DNA of 64,000 bases, from NCBI RefSeq assembly GCF_900155545.1, contig NZ_LT732526.1, forward strand, positions 1,370,796 through 1,434,795. Reading direction: 5' to 3'. Shown in pieces: positions 9,238-18,102 of the stretch. The notes below the pieces were generated by a model. It was not told the DNA's origin and did no database searches. It saw nothing but the letters and a program-made list of their open reading frames with translations. A program made the position numbers and the translations under genes. Numbering within the stretch: position 1 is the first letter of the stretch; every line of letters begins with the position of its first letter. The DNA comes from Clostridium sp. Marseille-P2415 (GTDB taxonomy: Bacteria > Bacillota > Clostridia > Lachnospirales > Lachnospiraceae).

Positions 9238-9668
9238 TCTGTCATTTCCTCATTTCTTGTCGTATTCATGTTTACTACATCAACATAATTTACACTCTCA
9301 GCAGGATATTTGCAAGTGATTTTAAAACAAAAAATGAACCGATGATATCTTTCATTAAAAATGGATCAAATTCATATATAAAAGCTAAATTTATTATTTA
9401 CTTTTGATGAATTATATCTTTGTTATATCCTGTTTCTATTGTAAAATAAATATGAAAATTACAAAAAAAGGCAAACATCCAAACATTATGAATGAATACT
9501 GACAACAGCATTAAGAAGAAATAAAAAAACCATCCCTGTGACAGTCTGCTTTTTTCTGCCATAAGAATGGTTTTCATTCCTTCTTTATAAATAATACCGA
9601 AAAAAATTGATAATATATAGCGCCCGGAAGAAATCATCCGGGCGCATATTGGATTACTCTTAAGTCAA
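9238..9668. other. Intergenic region between MATE and PFOR genes
   Basis: 431 bp without a convincing gene. It is AT-rich. On the minus strand it holds the PFOR terminator (9601-9645) and a second terminator-like structure (AAAACCAT arms with a T7 tail, about 9520-9575). A 79-codon frame here starts inside the terminator stem and is not believed. The promoter of the MATE gene must lie in the low part, but no clear boxes were found. Confidence 0.5.
9601..9645 (-). terminator. Intrinsic terminator of PFOR gene
   Basis: Minus strand: GCGCCCGGA stem (9 bp, perfect), an 8-base loop, then an AT tract ending in TTTTTT. It begins 23 bp past the PFOR stop. Confidence 0.8.
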
Positions 9669-12600
9669 TTATTCATTGCCGTATAAAGTAACCAGTTTCT
9701 GCAGATATTCAAATCTTTCCTTTGCATCTGTCTCATTCTTCGTAAATAATTCAGCTGCTCTCTCAGGATTCTTCATAGCTAAGGATGCATATCGTACCTC
9801 ACCCTTTAAGAATTCCTGATAGCCCTCTAATGCAGGAGCCTTGCTGTCTAAGGAGAACTTCTTCTCAGCAGCCGGGTTGAAGCGGAAGTTGTTCCAGTAA
9901 CCGCACTCAACAGCCAGTTTCTCTTCTGTCTGAGCCTTGGACATGCCTTTCTTAATGCCATGGCTGATACATGGAGCATAAGCAATGATCAGAGATGGTC
10001 CCGGATATGCCTCAGCCTCGGCAATTGCTTTCACTGTCTGTGCATAATCCGCACCCATAGCGATCTGTGCTACGTATACATAGCCATAGCTCATGGCAAT
10101 TCCTGCCAGGTCTTTCTTCTTTGTATCCTTACCGCCGGCAGCGAACTGCGCAACAGCACCTGTCTTGGTAGCCTTGGAGGACTGTCCGCCGGTGTTAGAA
10201 TAAACCTCGGTATCGAATACCATGATATTGATATCCTTGCCGCTTGCAAGAACATGGTCAACACCGCCGAAGCCGATATCATATGCCCAGCCGTCACCGC
10301 CGAATATCCACTGGGATTTCTTAGCCAGGAAATCTTTGTCTTTGAGGATTGCCTTGCTTAAATCACAATCACAGCCTTCTAATGCTGCAACTAACTTATC
10401 TGTAGCAGAACCATTGGTTGCACCGATTGCAAAGGTATCCAGATACTCCTTGCAGGCTGCCTTGATCTCATTGGAGGCCTTCTCAGAATTGATAACTTCT
10501 TCAACCTTTGCCTTTAAGCCGTCTCTGATTGCGTTCTGAGCTAACAGCATACCATAACCGAATTCCGCATTATCCTCGAATAAGGAGTTGGACCATGCAG
10601 GACCCTGTCCATTGGCATTAACGGTATAAGGTGTGGATGGAGAAGAGTTACCCCAGATGGAAGAACATCCGGTTGCGTTTGCAATATACATTCTGTCGCC
10701 GAATAACTGGGTAATTAACTTCGCGTAAGGAGTCTCACCGCAGCCTGCACATGCACCGGAGTACTCAAGAAGCGGCTTCTTGAACTGGCTTCCCTTAACG
10801 GTTGTCTCTTTAAATTTATCAATAACTTCCTGCTTGATCGGCAGAGTCTGGCCAAAGTCAAATACTTTCTGCTTCTCATCGCAATTCGCTTCCATATTAA
10901 CCATAACAAGAGCCTTCTCGCCCTTCTTTCCAGGACAGACATTTGCACAGGAACCGCAGCCTGTACAGTCAAATGCGGATACTGTCACAGCGAACTGATA
11001 TCCCGGCATACCTGTCATAGGAAGAGTCTTCATCTCCTCCGGCTTCTTAGCTGCCTCTTCTTCTGTCAGAGCAACCGGACGGATGACTGCATGAGGACAT
11101 ACGTAGGAACAGAAATTACACTGGATACAGTTTTCCGGAACCCAGCCTGGGATGTTAACTGCAATTCCACGCTTCTCATATGCAGCAGAACCGGATGGGG
11201 TGGAACCGTCAGCGTAATCGCGGAATGCAGATACAGGCAAAGAATTACCTTCCTGTGCGCTTACTTTTGTCTGAATATTGTTCACGAAGTCAACAACATC
11301 CTGTCTGCCGCTGGTTACGGCTTTATAGTCTAAGCCTTCATCCGTGCAGTTCTTCCAGCTTTCCGGAACTTCTACCTTAACGATACCCTTTGCACCGGCA
11401 TCGATAGCAGCCCAGTTCTTCTTAACGATTTCTTCCCCTTTACGTCCGTAAGTTGCCTTAGCAGCTGCCTTCATCAGTTCATTTGCCTTTTCAGCAGGAA
11501 TGATTCCGGTTAATTCAAAGAATGCGGACTGAAGGATTGTGTTGATACGTGTCGGACCCATGCCGGTCTCAATACCGATCTTCACACCGTCAATGGTGTA
11601 GAATTTAATGTTGTGATCAGCGATGTACTTCTTTACCTGGCCCGGCAGATGCTTCTCAAGGCCAGCCATATCCCATGGACAGTTCAGCAAGAATACACCA
11701 CCGTCTACCAGTTCCTGAACCATGTTGTACTTACGTACATAGGAAGGATTGTGGCATGCTACGAAGTTAGCCTGACGGATCAAATAGGTGGACTTAATCG
11801 GCTTATGACCGAAACGTAAATGGGACATGGTAACACCGCCGGACTTCTTGGAATCATAATCGAAGTAAGCCTGAGCGTACATATCCGTGTTATCACCGAT
11901 GATCTTGATGGAGTTCTTGTTCGCACCTACGGTACCATCTGCACCAAGCCCCCAGAACTTGCAGTTTGTTGTTCCTTCCGGAGTTGTAACAATCGGAGCA
12001 CCTGTCTCAAGAGAAAGATGGGTCACATCATCCACAATACCGATGGTAAATGGAGATTTTGCTTTGTTATCATAAACTGCAACGATCTGAGCCGGTGTTG
12101 TATCCTTGGAACCTAAGCCGTAGCGTCCGGTCAAAATCTTAACCTGATCGAACTTGGTTCCCTTAAGAGCGGCAACAACGTCTAAGTATAACGGCTCACC
12201 TAAGGAACCTGGTTCCTTTGTTCTGTCTAATACGGAAATGGTCTTAACCGTATCCGGGATAGCTTTTACCAAAGCTTCTGCGCAGAATGGACGGTAAAGG
12301 CGGACTTTAACAACGCCGACCTTGTGGCCTGCTGCAGTCATATAGTCAATGGTTTCCTCAATGGTATCATTAACAGAACCCATAGCAACGATTACATGAT
12401 CTGCATCAGCTGCTCCGTAGTAGTTGAATAACTTATAATCCGTGCCGATCTTTGCATTAACCTTGTCCATATATTTCTGAACAATTGCCGGCAGAGCATC
12501 ATAATATGGATTGCAGGCTTCTCTTGCCTGGAAGAAGATGTCAGGGTTCTGAGCAGAACCTCTCTGGCATGGATGGTTTGGATTTAACGCATGACGGCGG

Positions 12601-13208
12601 AATTCGTCAATTGCTTCCATATTAACCATCTCTTTTAAGTCTTCATAATCCCATGTTTCGATCTTCTGAATCTCGTGGGATGTGCGGAAACCGTCGAAGA
12701 AATTAATAAACGGAACCTTTCCTTCCAGAGCTGCCATATGGGCAACCGGTGTTAAGTCCATAACTTCCTGTACGCTGGATTCGCATAACATGGCGCAGCC
12801 TGTCTGGCGGCATGCATATACGTCGGAGTGGTCACCAAAGATAGATAAAGCATGGCTGGCTATTGCACGTGCGGATACATTGAATACGCCCGGTAACTGC
12901 TCGCCTGCGATTTTATACAGGTTCGGGATCATAAGTAACAGACCCTGAGAAGCGGTATAGGTGGTGGTCAGCGCACCTGCTGATAAGGAACCGTGTACTG
13001 CACCTGCTGCACCTGCCTCAGACTGCATCTCTGTAATCTGTACTGTCTGACCGAAGATATTGGTTCTTCCGTCTGTTGCCCATTCATCTGAAGCTTCAGC
13101 CATAGGTGAAGATGGGGTAATCGGATAAATAGCCGCTACATCAGTAAATGCGTATGACGCATGAGCTGCTGCATGGTTACCATCCATGGTTTTCATTTTT
13201 CTTGCCAT
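9669..13208 (-). CDS. nifJ: Pyruvate:ferredoxin (flavodoxin) oxidoreductase
   Basis: 1179 aa single-chain PFOR, normal length. It oxidises pyruvate with CoA to acetyl-CoA and CO2 and reduces ferredoxin. ATG 13208 (MARKMKTMDGN) has a GGAGG site; the frame runs 23 codons further upstream without support. Domains in order: pyrimidine-binding TPP domain (YPITPSSPMAE), gamma/alpha domains, an 8Fe ferredoxin domain (CIQCNFCSYVCP and CTGCGSCANVCPG), the CAGCGE proximal-cluster motif, and the TPP-pyrophosphate domain (GDGWAYDIGFGG … NTGGQ). It is the central catabolic enzyme of this anaerobe and supplies the Rnf complex encoded at 53-58 kb. It has its own terminator and promoter. Confidence 0.97.
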   Translation of the reverse strand: MARKMKTMDGNHAAAHASYAFTDVAAIYPITPSSPMAEASDEWATDGRTNIFGQTVQITEMQSEAGAAGAVHGSLSAGALTTTYTASQGLLLMIPNLYKIAGEQLPGVFNVSARAIASHALSIFGDHSDVYACRQTGCAMLCESSVQEVMDLTPVAHMAALEGKVPFINFFDGFRTSHEIQKIETWDYEDLKEMVNMEAIDEFRRHALNPNHPCQRGSAQNPDIFFQAREACNPYYDALPAIVQKYMDKVNAKIGTDYKLFNYYGAADADHVIVAMGSVNDTIEETIDYMTAAGHKVGVVKVRLYRPFCAEALVKAIPDTVKTISVLDRTKEPGSLGEPLYLDVVAALKGTKFDQVKILTGRYGLGSKDTTPAQIVAVYDNKAKSPFTIGIVDDVTHLSLETGAPIVTTPEGTTNCKFWGLGADGTVGANKNSIKIIGDNTDMYAQAYFDYDSKKSGGVTMSHLRFGHKPIKSTYLIRQANFVACHNPSYVRKYNMVQELVDGGVFLLNCPWDMAGLEKHLPGQVKKYIADHNIKFYTIDGVKIGIETGMGPTRINTILQSAFFELTGIIPAEKANELMKAAAKATYGRKGEEIVKKNWAAIDAGAKGIVKVEVPESWKNCTDEGLDYKAVTSGRQDVVDFVNNIQTKVSAQEGNSLPVSAFRDYADGSTPSGSAAYEKRGIAVNIPGWVPENCIQCNFCSYVCPHAVIRPVALTEEEAAKKPEEMKTLPMTGMPGYQFAVTVSAFDCTGCGSCANVCPGKKGEKALVMVNMEANCDEKQKVFDFGQTLPIKQEVIDKFKETTVKGSQFKKPLLEYSGACAGCGETPYAKLITQLFGDRMYIANATGCSSIWGNSSPSTPYTVNANGQGPAWSNSLFEDNAEFGYGMLLAQNAIRDGLKAKVEEVINSEKASNEIKAACKEYLDTFAIGATNGSATDKLVAALEGCDCDLSKAILKDKDFLAKKSQWIFGGDGWAYDIGFGGVDHVLASGKDINIMVFDTEVYSNTGGQSSKATKTGAVAQFAAGGKDTKKKDLAGIAMSYGYVYVAQIAMGADYAQTVKAIAEAEAYPGPSLIIAYAPCISHGIKKGMSKAQTEEKLAVECGYWNNFRFNPAAEKKFSLDSKAPALEGYQEFLKGEVRYASLAMKNPERAAELFTKNETDAKERFEYLQKLVTLYGNE

Positions 13209-13278
13209 TCTTGATTTCCTCCTGCAAATGTGAATATTGTATAAATTGGTTCCCCTATAGGGAAAGTGACCTGACATT

Positions 13279-13306
13279 ATTATAACAATTATTCAACAAA
13301 ATGCAA
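13279..13306 (-). promoter_or_regulatory. Probable promoter of PFOR gene
   Basis: Minus strand TTGCAT, 16-base spacer, TATAAT, about 70 bases before the PFOR start. Between promoter and gene lies a small palindrome (TTTCCCTATAGGGGAA, 13250-13265) that could be an operator. Confidence 0.5.
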
Positions 13307-13348
13307 ATATTAAAACAGGAAATTTAAGTATTATTTTCGAAACAATCC

Positions 13349-13387
13349 AACCGGAAGAAACACGCTTTGCGAGTTTGTCCGCATAAA
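13349..13387. repeat. Repeated palindromic element A, copy 1
   Basis: A 39-bp sequence that recurs at 25335-25373 with three differences. It contains an imperfect hairpin (GAAACACGC, 3-base loop, GCGAGTTTG). It abuts the T tail of the minus-strand terminator at 13389-13422, as the other copy does. Confidence 0.7.
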
Positions 13388-13388
13388 T

Positions 13389-13422
13389 AAAAAGGGACTG
13401 GATAGAATATTCTGTCCAGTCC
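13389..13422 (-). terminator. Intrinsic terminator of VanW gene
   Basis: An 8-bp perfect stem GGACTGGA/TCCAGTCC followed on the minus strand by CTTTTTATTT, 18 bp past the stop codon. Confidence 0.8.
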
Positions 13423-13440
13423 TGGCTGTTTTTGCTTTAT

Positions 13441-15162
13441 TTATTGGTTCAAAGGGTTTGGCGGAACAATATTCTGGCCGCTGCCGTCAGCTGCCTCTGT
13501 CGTTGATGACGGTCCCTGGGTCTGGCCCGCCTGGGTTTCGCCGGTTGCCGGTTTATCTGCCGGTCCCTGAGCATCCGCCGATGCAGTTGTCGTCTCATTG
13601 GCCGGAGGCGTCCCGGTCTCCGCGGAATTTCCTGCCCCGCTTTCTGAACCGGTACCTGACGGATCCGCGGCCGGTATGACTACTCCGGAAGTATTCCGTT
13701 TAATTGTAGCGGATTTTCCGCGGTAGGTACTGTTATGGAAAAACTCATCGCTTACCACAACCCCATCCTTTTTGGTCACCAGATTGGTCACCCAGCGGCT
13801 TCCCTTGGTTTCGGCCTTAGCAATCTTTTCCTCCCCCGTCTGAAGCGTCTGGTCTTCCTCATATACCGGTGCCGGGGCATCCAGCTCCGCAGTCTTTTTT
13901 GATGTCATGGACAATGTGACTCCATCTTCCAGAATCGGAATTCCTACAATCGAGATCTTTAGCTTCCGGTCCGCAAAGCTGGTTCTGATGGCTATGGCGG
14001 TGGAAGAATTATTGACAAACTTCATGTCCGGTCCGCCGAAGCTTACCATGGCATCCTCTCCCGGTGTTACATAGGAGGGCTCATAGCTGTGAGCGTGGCG
14101 TTCTGTTGTCGTCAGACCTGAGAATACGACGGCATTGTACAAAGTAGAAGATACCTGGCATACGCCGCCGCCCGGCTCCTCGATCAATTCTCCATTTAAA
14201 TACGCGCCTGCCGGACGGTATCCCTTCGCCGATGAACGTTCTCCAGTTGCCTTATTAAAGGAAAACTCTTCTCCCGGCTGCAGAATCAGTCCGTTCAGCG
14301 CATTGGAGGCCAGTTCAATGTTCTTATTCCTGTCTTTATTCGTGGTGGTAGTCGTGGTATAGGTTCCAATGACCTTATACATCTCTTTGGCCTGGGCTTC
14401 GGTTATCTTCGGAGCGGTCTCATTGCCGGAAGCCGGAACATCAGCCTGGAAATTCTTCGCCTTAAGCTGCGCCAGAATATCAGCGGTCAGCTTGTCCTGG
14501 TCAATGGCAAACCCATTCTTCTCTCCGGAATAGATAAACTTTCCGGTATTGTCATCAAATCCTGAGATGGAACCATTCTTAGCTGCCACATCCCACTTTT
14601 CTGCAATGGCTTTCACCTCAGCCTGAACATCCTCTTCCAGCCCATCCGTATCAAGGGTGTAGCTTTCCTTCGGTTCCCCTTCATAAATCTCTTTCAAAAG
14701 GGCTTCCACTTTGCTGTCCATCAGATTCTTTAGTTTGTATTCTTCATCCTTATAGGTAACTTTCATCCCCCACTGGTACTGTTTATCAAGCGCTTCCCGG
14801 GCTTCTTCCCTGGAAAGACCTGTGAGGGTGATTCCATCTACCTTTACTTCTTTCTGCAAATCCGTCTCTGAAACGGTTGTGGTCCCCACTTCCGTCTCTT
14901 TCGCTTTATGGCTTCCGATAAATTTAACAGCTGCCATAATACAGATCACGGATGCAACAGCGAGAATGATTCCCAGAAGTATCTTCGTTATATCGTACTG
15001 AGGGCCTCTTTTTCTCTTCTTTCCACGTCTTTGCTGGTAGGAACTGTTCGTCCGGTAGGACTGGCTTGTCCTGCGGCCCGTTCCCGGCGTGCTTCTTTTG
15101 CTTCCGTTCTGGGAAGAATAGGTTCTTCCTCCGCTTTTTTGTCTGTTATCTACCTGACTCAT
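13441..15162 (-). CDS. VanW family protein with peptidoglycan-binding-like domain
   Basis: 573 aa. A basic, Ser/Arg-rich cytoplasmic leader (~1-55) precedes one membrane segment (ILLGIILAVASVICIMAAV). An extracellular domain with the YoaR/PG_binding_4 pattern follows (~95-250). The VanW domain at ~285-405 includes EFSFNKATGERS, GGGVCQVSSTLYNA and RHAHSYEPSYV. The tail from ~490 is low-complexity Gly/Thr/Pro/Ala-rich and ends at the wall side. VanW proteins occur in some vancomycin-resistance clusters but also widely in Gram-positive housekeeping contexts; their biochemical role is not settled. No van genes are nearby, so resistance is not implied. The start has AGGTG before ATG 15162. Confidence 0.9.
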   Translation of the reverse strand: MSQVDNRQKSGGRTYSSQNGSKRSTPGTGRRTSQSYRTNSSYQQRRGKKRKRGPQYDITKILLGIILAVASVICIMAAVKFIGSHKAKETEVGTTTVSETDLQKEVKVDGITLTGLSREEAREALDKQYQWGMKVTYKDEEYKLKNLMDSKVEALLKEIYEGEPKESYTLDTDGLEEDVQAEVKAIAEKWDVAAKNGSISGFDDNTGKFIYSGEKNGFAIDQDKLTADILAQLKAKNFQADVPASGNETAPKITEAQAKEMYKVIGTYTTTTTTNKDRNKNIELASNALNGLILQPGEEFSFNKATGERSSAKGYRPAGAYLNGELIEEPGGGVCQVSSTLYNAVVFSGLTTTERHAHSYEPSYVTPGEDAMVSFGGPDMKFVNNSSTAIAIRTSFADRKLKISIVGIPILEDGVTLSMTSKKTAELDAPAPVYEEDQTLQTGEEKIAKAETKGSRWVTNLVTKKDGVVVSDEFFHNSTYRGKSATIKRNTSGVVIPAADPSGTGSESGAGNSAETGTPPANETTTASADAQGPADKPATGETQAGQTQGPSSTTEAADGSGQNIVPPNPLNQ

Positions 15163-15344
15163 TTATTTCACCTTTTTACATGATTATGTAGCATTACATT
15201 GAGTAGTATACCATACTTTGTGGGAAATGCTATTACGATTTTATGAATTTTCTTAATAATTTTTCGCGCTTTTTCTACATTTTACAGAACGTAAAAAACA
15301 TGTTACTATAGTATTACCAAACTATTTCATTTTGGAGGTTTTTT

Positions 15345-16199
15345 ATGAAATTAATTGATTTACATGTTCATTCAAATGCTTCGGATGGAACAGATACTCC
15401 TTCCGAAGTGGTGGCTCTGGCCGTGAAAAAGGGCCTTTCGGCCATTGCTCTGACCGACCATGATACCATTGCCGGTCTTTTGGAAGCACAGACGGCTGCT
15501 GCTGGACTTCCAATCGAAATCATTCCGGGAATTGAGCTTTCCTGTGTGTACCATGGAGAAGAAATTCATATCCTGGGACTTTATGTCGATCCTATGGACC
15601 GGAAATTCCGTGCCGAAACGGATGCCCTTAAGGAGATTCGGGACAAACGGAACGGGGAAATGATACGGCGCTTCCAGGAAGCCGGTATCTCCATTACCTT
15701 GGATGAGGTAATGGCCGGTAATCCTGATACAGTCATTACCAGAGCCCATTTTGCCCGGATTCTTTTTGAAAAAGGTTATGTAAAGAGCATGGAACAGGCC
15801 TTTAAAAAATACCTGGATTACGGCGGGCCCTACTGCCCCCGCAAGGAAAAGATCACTCCGGAGCATGCCATGAAAATCCTTACGGACTGCAAAGCCTCTC
15901 CGGTTCTGGCCCACCCATACCAGTACCATCTGGGAGATAAAAAGACCGAAGAGCTGGTCCGGTATTTGACAGACTTAGGGCTTCACGGTCTGGAGGTCTA
16001 TCACTCCTCCAACAACCAGCATGAAAGCGGCAAACTAAAAAAACTTGCCGGACAGTATGGCCTGTTCCCCACAGGCGGGTCCGATTTTCATGGAAGCAAC
16101 AAGCCTGACATCGACATAGGCAGCGGTCGCGGAGGGCTCCGGATATCCGCTCTGCTTCTCGATGATATCAAAAGGATACGGCAGGAGAAGGGGCTCTGA
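15345..16199 (+). CDS. PHP domain phosphoesterase (RNase AM / YciV-like)
   Basis: 284 aa. The PHP metal-site motifs are all visible: DLHVHSNASDGT at the N-terminus, LTDHDTIAG, the HILGLYVD and LAHPYQYHLG histidines, and the C-terminal GGSDFHG. Proteins of this COG0613 group hydrolyse 3',5'-nucleotide bisphosphate or trim the 5' ends of RNAs. GGAGG precedes ATG 15345. It is divergent from the VanW gene and convergent with hemB, and probably monocistronic. The exact substrate is not readable. Confidence 0.9.
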   Translation: MKLIDLHVHSNASDGTDTPSEVVALAVKKGLSAIALTDHDTIAGLLEAQTAAAGLPIEIIPGIELSCVYHGEEIHILGLYVDPMDRKFRAETDALKEIRDKRNGEMIRRFQEAGISITLDEVMAGNPDTVITRAHFARILFEKGYVKSMEQAFKKYLDYGGPYCPRKEKITPEHAMKILTDCKASPVLAHPYQYHLGDKKTEELVRYLTDLGLHGLEVYHSSNNQHESGKLKKLAGQYGLFPTGGSDFHGSNKPDIDIGSGRGGLRISALLLDDIKRIRQEKGL

Positions 16200-16210
16200 C
16201 CCGATCCTGC

Positions 16211-16237
16211 CGCCTGATATGAAAATCAGCCGATTTT
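16211..16237 (+). terminator. Weak terminator after PHP gene
   Basis: CGCCTGAT, 6-base loop, ATCAGCCG (one mismatch), followed by ATTTTT on the plus strand. It overlaps the 3' end of hemB. Confidence 0.4.
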
Positions 16238-17209
16238 TCCTTCGTCCATAAAACGGGCAAGTTCCATTGCGTAATAAGTAATGAGGATATCCGCTCCGGC
16301 GCGGTAAATGCTTACTGCAGATTCGCATACCACCTTTTCTTCCTCAATAAAACCGGCCCTGGAAGCTGCCTTGATCATTGCATATTCCCCGCTCACACTG
16401 TACGCGGCTACAGGAAGGTCATGGCGGTCCGCCACCTCTCTGATGATATCCAGGTAGGAAAGAGCCGGCTTTACCATCACGATATCAGCCCCCTCCGCCA
16501 CATCCAGTTCCACTTCCTTTAAGGCCTCTTTTCTGTTATGGTAATCCATCTGATAGCTCTTGCGGTCCCCAAAGGCCGGGGCGGACCCGGCAGCATCCCG
16601 GAAAGGTCCGTAGAAAGCAGATGCATACTTTGCGGAATATGCCATAATCGGAATATCCGCAAACCCGGCAGCATCAAGGGCCTTTCTCATGGAACCGATC
16701 CGTCCGTCCATCATATCGGAAGGAGCCACCATATGGGCACCGGCTTTTGCATGGGATACGGCAATCCGGTTCAAATATTCCAGAGTCTTATCATTATCCA
16801 CATATTCTCCGTCCAGGATCCCGCAATGACCGTGAGAAGTATATTCACACATGCAGACATCCGTAACGACATATACCGAAGGATAATGCTCCCGGATAAA
16901 ACGGACCGTCCGCTGAACAATTCCGTTTTCGTCATAAGCCTGACTGCCGCAGACATCTTTATGAGCCGGAATTCCAAACAAAAGTACCTTTTCAACACCG
17001 GAGTTAACAAGCTGGTCCATAATAACAGAAAGCTGATCCACACTGTAGCGGTACTGTCCTTCCATGGAAGGGATTTCTTCCACGATCCCTTCCCCATCCA
17101 CCGCAAACAGCGGATATATCAGGGATTCCTTAGAGACTCTGGTCTCCCGCACCATTTTTCTTAAGGAATCTGATGTTCTCAGTCTTCTCGGCCTGTATAA
17201 AAGATCCAT
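16226..17209 (-). CDS. hemB: Porphobilinogen synthase (delta-aminolevulinic acid dehydratase)
   Basis: 327 aa from ATG 17209 (MDLLYRPRRLR), which has GGGAGG upstream; the longer frame has no ribosome site. It condenses two 5-aminolevulinate molecules into porphobilinogen for tetrapyrroles. Visible motifs are the zinc site DVCMCEYTSHGHCG (three Cys, so a zinc-type enzyme), YSAKYASAFYGPFRDA with the first active-site Lys, and MVKPALSYLDI with the Schiff-base Lys. It stands alone here, without hemA/L/C. In such anaerobes it usually serves cobalamin/siroheme synthesis. A long leader with two strong hairpins precedes it (17249-17327). Confidence 0.96.
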   Translation of the reverse strand: MDLLYRPRRLRTSDSLRKMVRETRVSKESLIYPLFAVDGEGIVEEIPSMEGQYRYSVDQLSVIMDQLVNSGVEKVLLFGIPAHKDVCGSQAYDENGIVQRTVRFIREHYPSVYVVTDVCMCEYTSHGHCGILDGEYVDNDKTLEYLNRIAVSHAKAGAHMVAPSDMMDGRIGSMRKALDAAGFADIPIMAYSAKYASAFYGPFRDAAGSAPAFGDRKSYQMDYHNRKEALKEVELDVAEGADIVMVKPALSYLDIIREVADRHDLPVAAYSVSGEYAMIKAASRAGFIEEEKVVCESAVSIYRAGADILITYYAMELARFMDEGKIG

Positions 17210-17248
17210 ATTAAGTACCTCCCTTTTATTCTCGCGAAAAAGCAACGA

Positions 17249-17276
17249 GCCAGGGTCAAGCCCGCCTGACCTTGGC
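17249..17276 (-). repeat. Hairpin 2 in hemB leader
   Basis: 10-bp inverted repeat GCCAGGGTCA / TGACCTTGGC (one G·U) around an 8-base loop. It lies between the large hairpin and the hemB ribosome binding site. Confidence 0.55.
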
Positions 17277-17287
17277 GGCTGCCCGCG

Positions 17288-17327
17288 GAGTCAGATACCC
17301 CGCAGCTTACTGCGGGGTATCTGACTC
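17288..17327. repeat. Large perfect 17-bp hairpin upstream of hemB
   Basis: Perfect 17-bp stem (arms begin GAGTCAGATACCCC) with a 6-base loop, between two divergent genes, so it cannot be an ordinary 3' terminator. There is no T run on either side. It may be a repetitive extragenic palindrome or a leader structure. Confidence 0.8.
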
Positions 17328-17438
17328 CTGTCCTATTATACACCCTCTCTAAGAAGATTCAAGTAATTCTTGCAGCATTGGAAAAGATTGCTTATAATAG
17401 TATCCGTATCATATGAATCAGAAATGAGGGATCGCTAT

Positions 17439-17693
17439 ATGGAAAAATTCTATCAGGCCATCGAAGAAGCCATCCGGAATGCCGGTTATGCAGGCCCGGT
17501 AAACGGGGAAGAGATTTACGATGAAATCTGCGACGAAATCGAGGACAAGGAACCGGGGGCATATGTATTCATGTCAAAAAAAACGGAGGATACCTTTTTT
17601 GAATACAAGATTCAGATTTTTGAAGACCAGTTCAATCTAAGCGCCATCGATATCCGCACTCCGGACCAGGTTTACCACGCAGATTTCGACTGA
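17439..17693 (+). CDS. Small acidic protein of unknown function
   Basis: 84 aa from ATG 17439 with GAGGG eight bases upstream; an ATG at 17424 and further upstream frame are possible but unsupported. The protein is strongly acidic (EEIYDEICDEIEDKE), without membrane segments or cysteine clusters, and appears to be a single alpha/beta domain ending in VYHADFD. It is not recognised. It is followed by the HPr-like gene on the same strand after 114 bp that contains a separate promoter. Confidence 0.6.
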   Translation: MEKFYQAIEEAIRNAGYAGPVNGEEIYDEICDEIEDKEPGAYVFMSKKTEDTFFEYKIQIFEDQFNLSAIDIRTPDQVYHADFD

Positions 17694-17724
17694 GGTAATA
17701 CTTCCATTTTCTGGCTTTTTTATA

Positions 17725-17753
17725 TTGTGCCAAAGTAAAAACATTGCTATAAT
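17725..17753 (+). promoter_or_regulatory. Sigma-A-like promoter of HPr-like gene
   Basis: TTGTGC, 17-base spacer, TATAAT, about 55 bases before the start codon at 17808. Confidence 0.6.
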
Positions 17754-17807
17754 AAAGATGTAAAAAATGACAGTTATTTTACTGATTTTCCAGAAGGAGG
17801 ACTTCCT

Positions 17808-18044
17808 ATGAAAGTTCAAAATATCACAGATGTAGAAAAGTCTTTTAAAGTAATCGAGCAGTGCAAAGGGACGGTTGAGCTGGTTTCCACAGAAGGCGAC
17901 CGCATCAACTTAAAGTCCAAATTAAGCCAGTACCTTTCCATGGCTACCATTTTTTCCAACGGCATCATCAATGAACTGGAACTGGTTGCCCACGACCCGG
18001 AAGATGTGGAGCGGCTCATCAAGTATATGTATCAGGGTGAATAA
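17808..18044 (+). CDS. HPr-like small protein lacking the phospho-histidine
   Basis: 78 aa with a strong AGGAGG site. The C-terminal two-thirds follow the HPr pattern: VELVSTEGDRINLKSKLSQYLSMATIFSNG aligns with the HPr stretch leading to KSIMGLMSL, and ELELVAHDPEDVERLIKYM aligns with the final strand and helix. The loop with the phosphorylated His is absent, so it should not act as a PTS phosphocarrier. Small HPr-like proteins of this sort occur in Clostridia with no known role. The fold call is inferred from pattern only. Confidence 0.6.
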   Translation: MKVQNITDVEKSFKVIEQCKGTVELVSTEGDRINLKSKLSQYLSMATIFSNGIINELELVAHDPEDVERLIKYMYQGE

Positions 18045-18049
18045 CAGAT

Positions 18050-18102
18050 ACAGGGTATCCCAAACCGGAAAGCGTTTTAAGGATACCCTGTTTTTTATTT
18101 TA
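18050..18102 (+). terminator. Intrinsic terminator
   Basis: 11-bp perfect stem ACAGGGTATCC/GGATACCCTGT followed by TTTTTATTTT, directly after the HPr-like gene. Confidence 0.85.

Noticed and set aside
9398-9637. 79-codon hydrophobic frame on the minus strand
   Set aside because: It starts inside the PFOR terminator stem and runs across a second terminator-like structure; no usable ribosome site precedes any ATG.
13250-13265. Palindrome TTTCCCTATAGGGGAA before PFOR as a Rex site
   Set aside because: It does not match the TTGTTAA…TTAACAA Rex consensus; noted only as a possible operator of unknown type.
13441-15162. VanW protein as evidence of a vancomycin-resistance cluster
   Set aside because: No vanA/B, vanH, vanX or two-component genes are nearby; VanW proteins are widespread without resistance.
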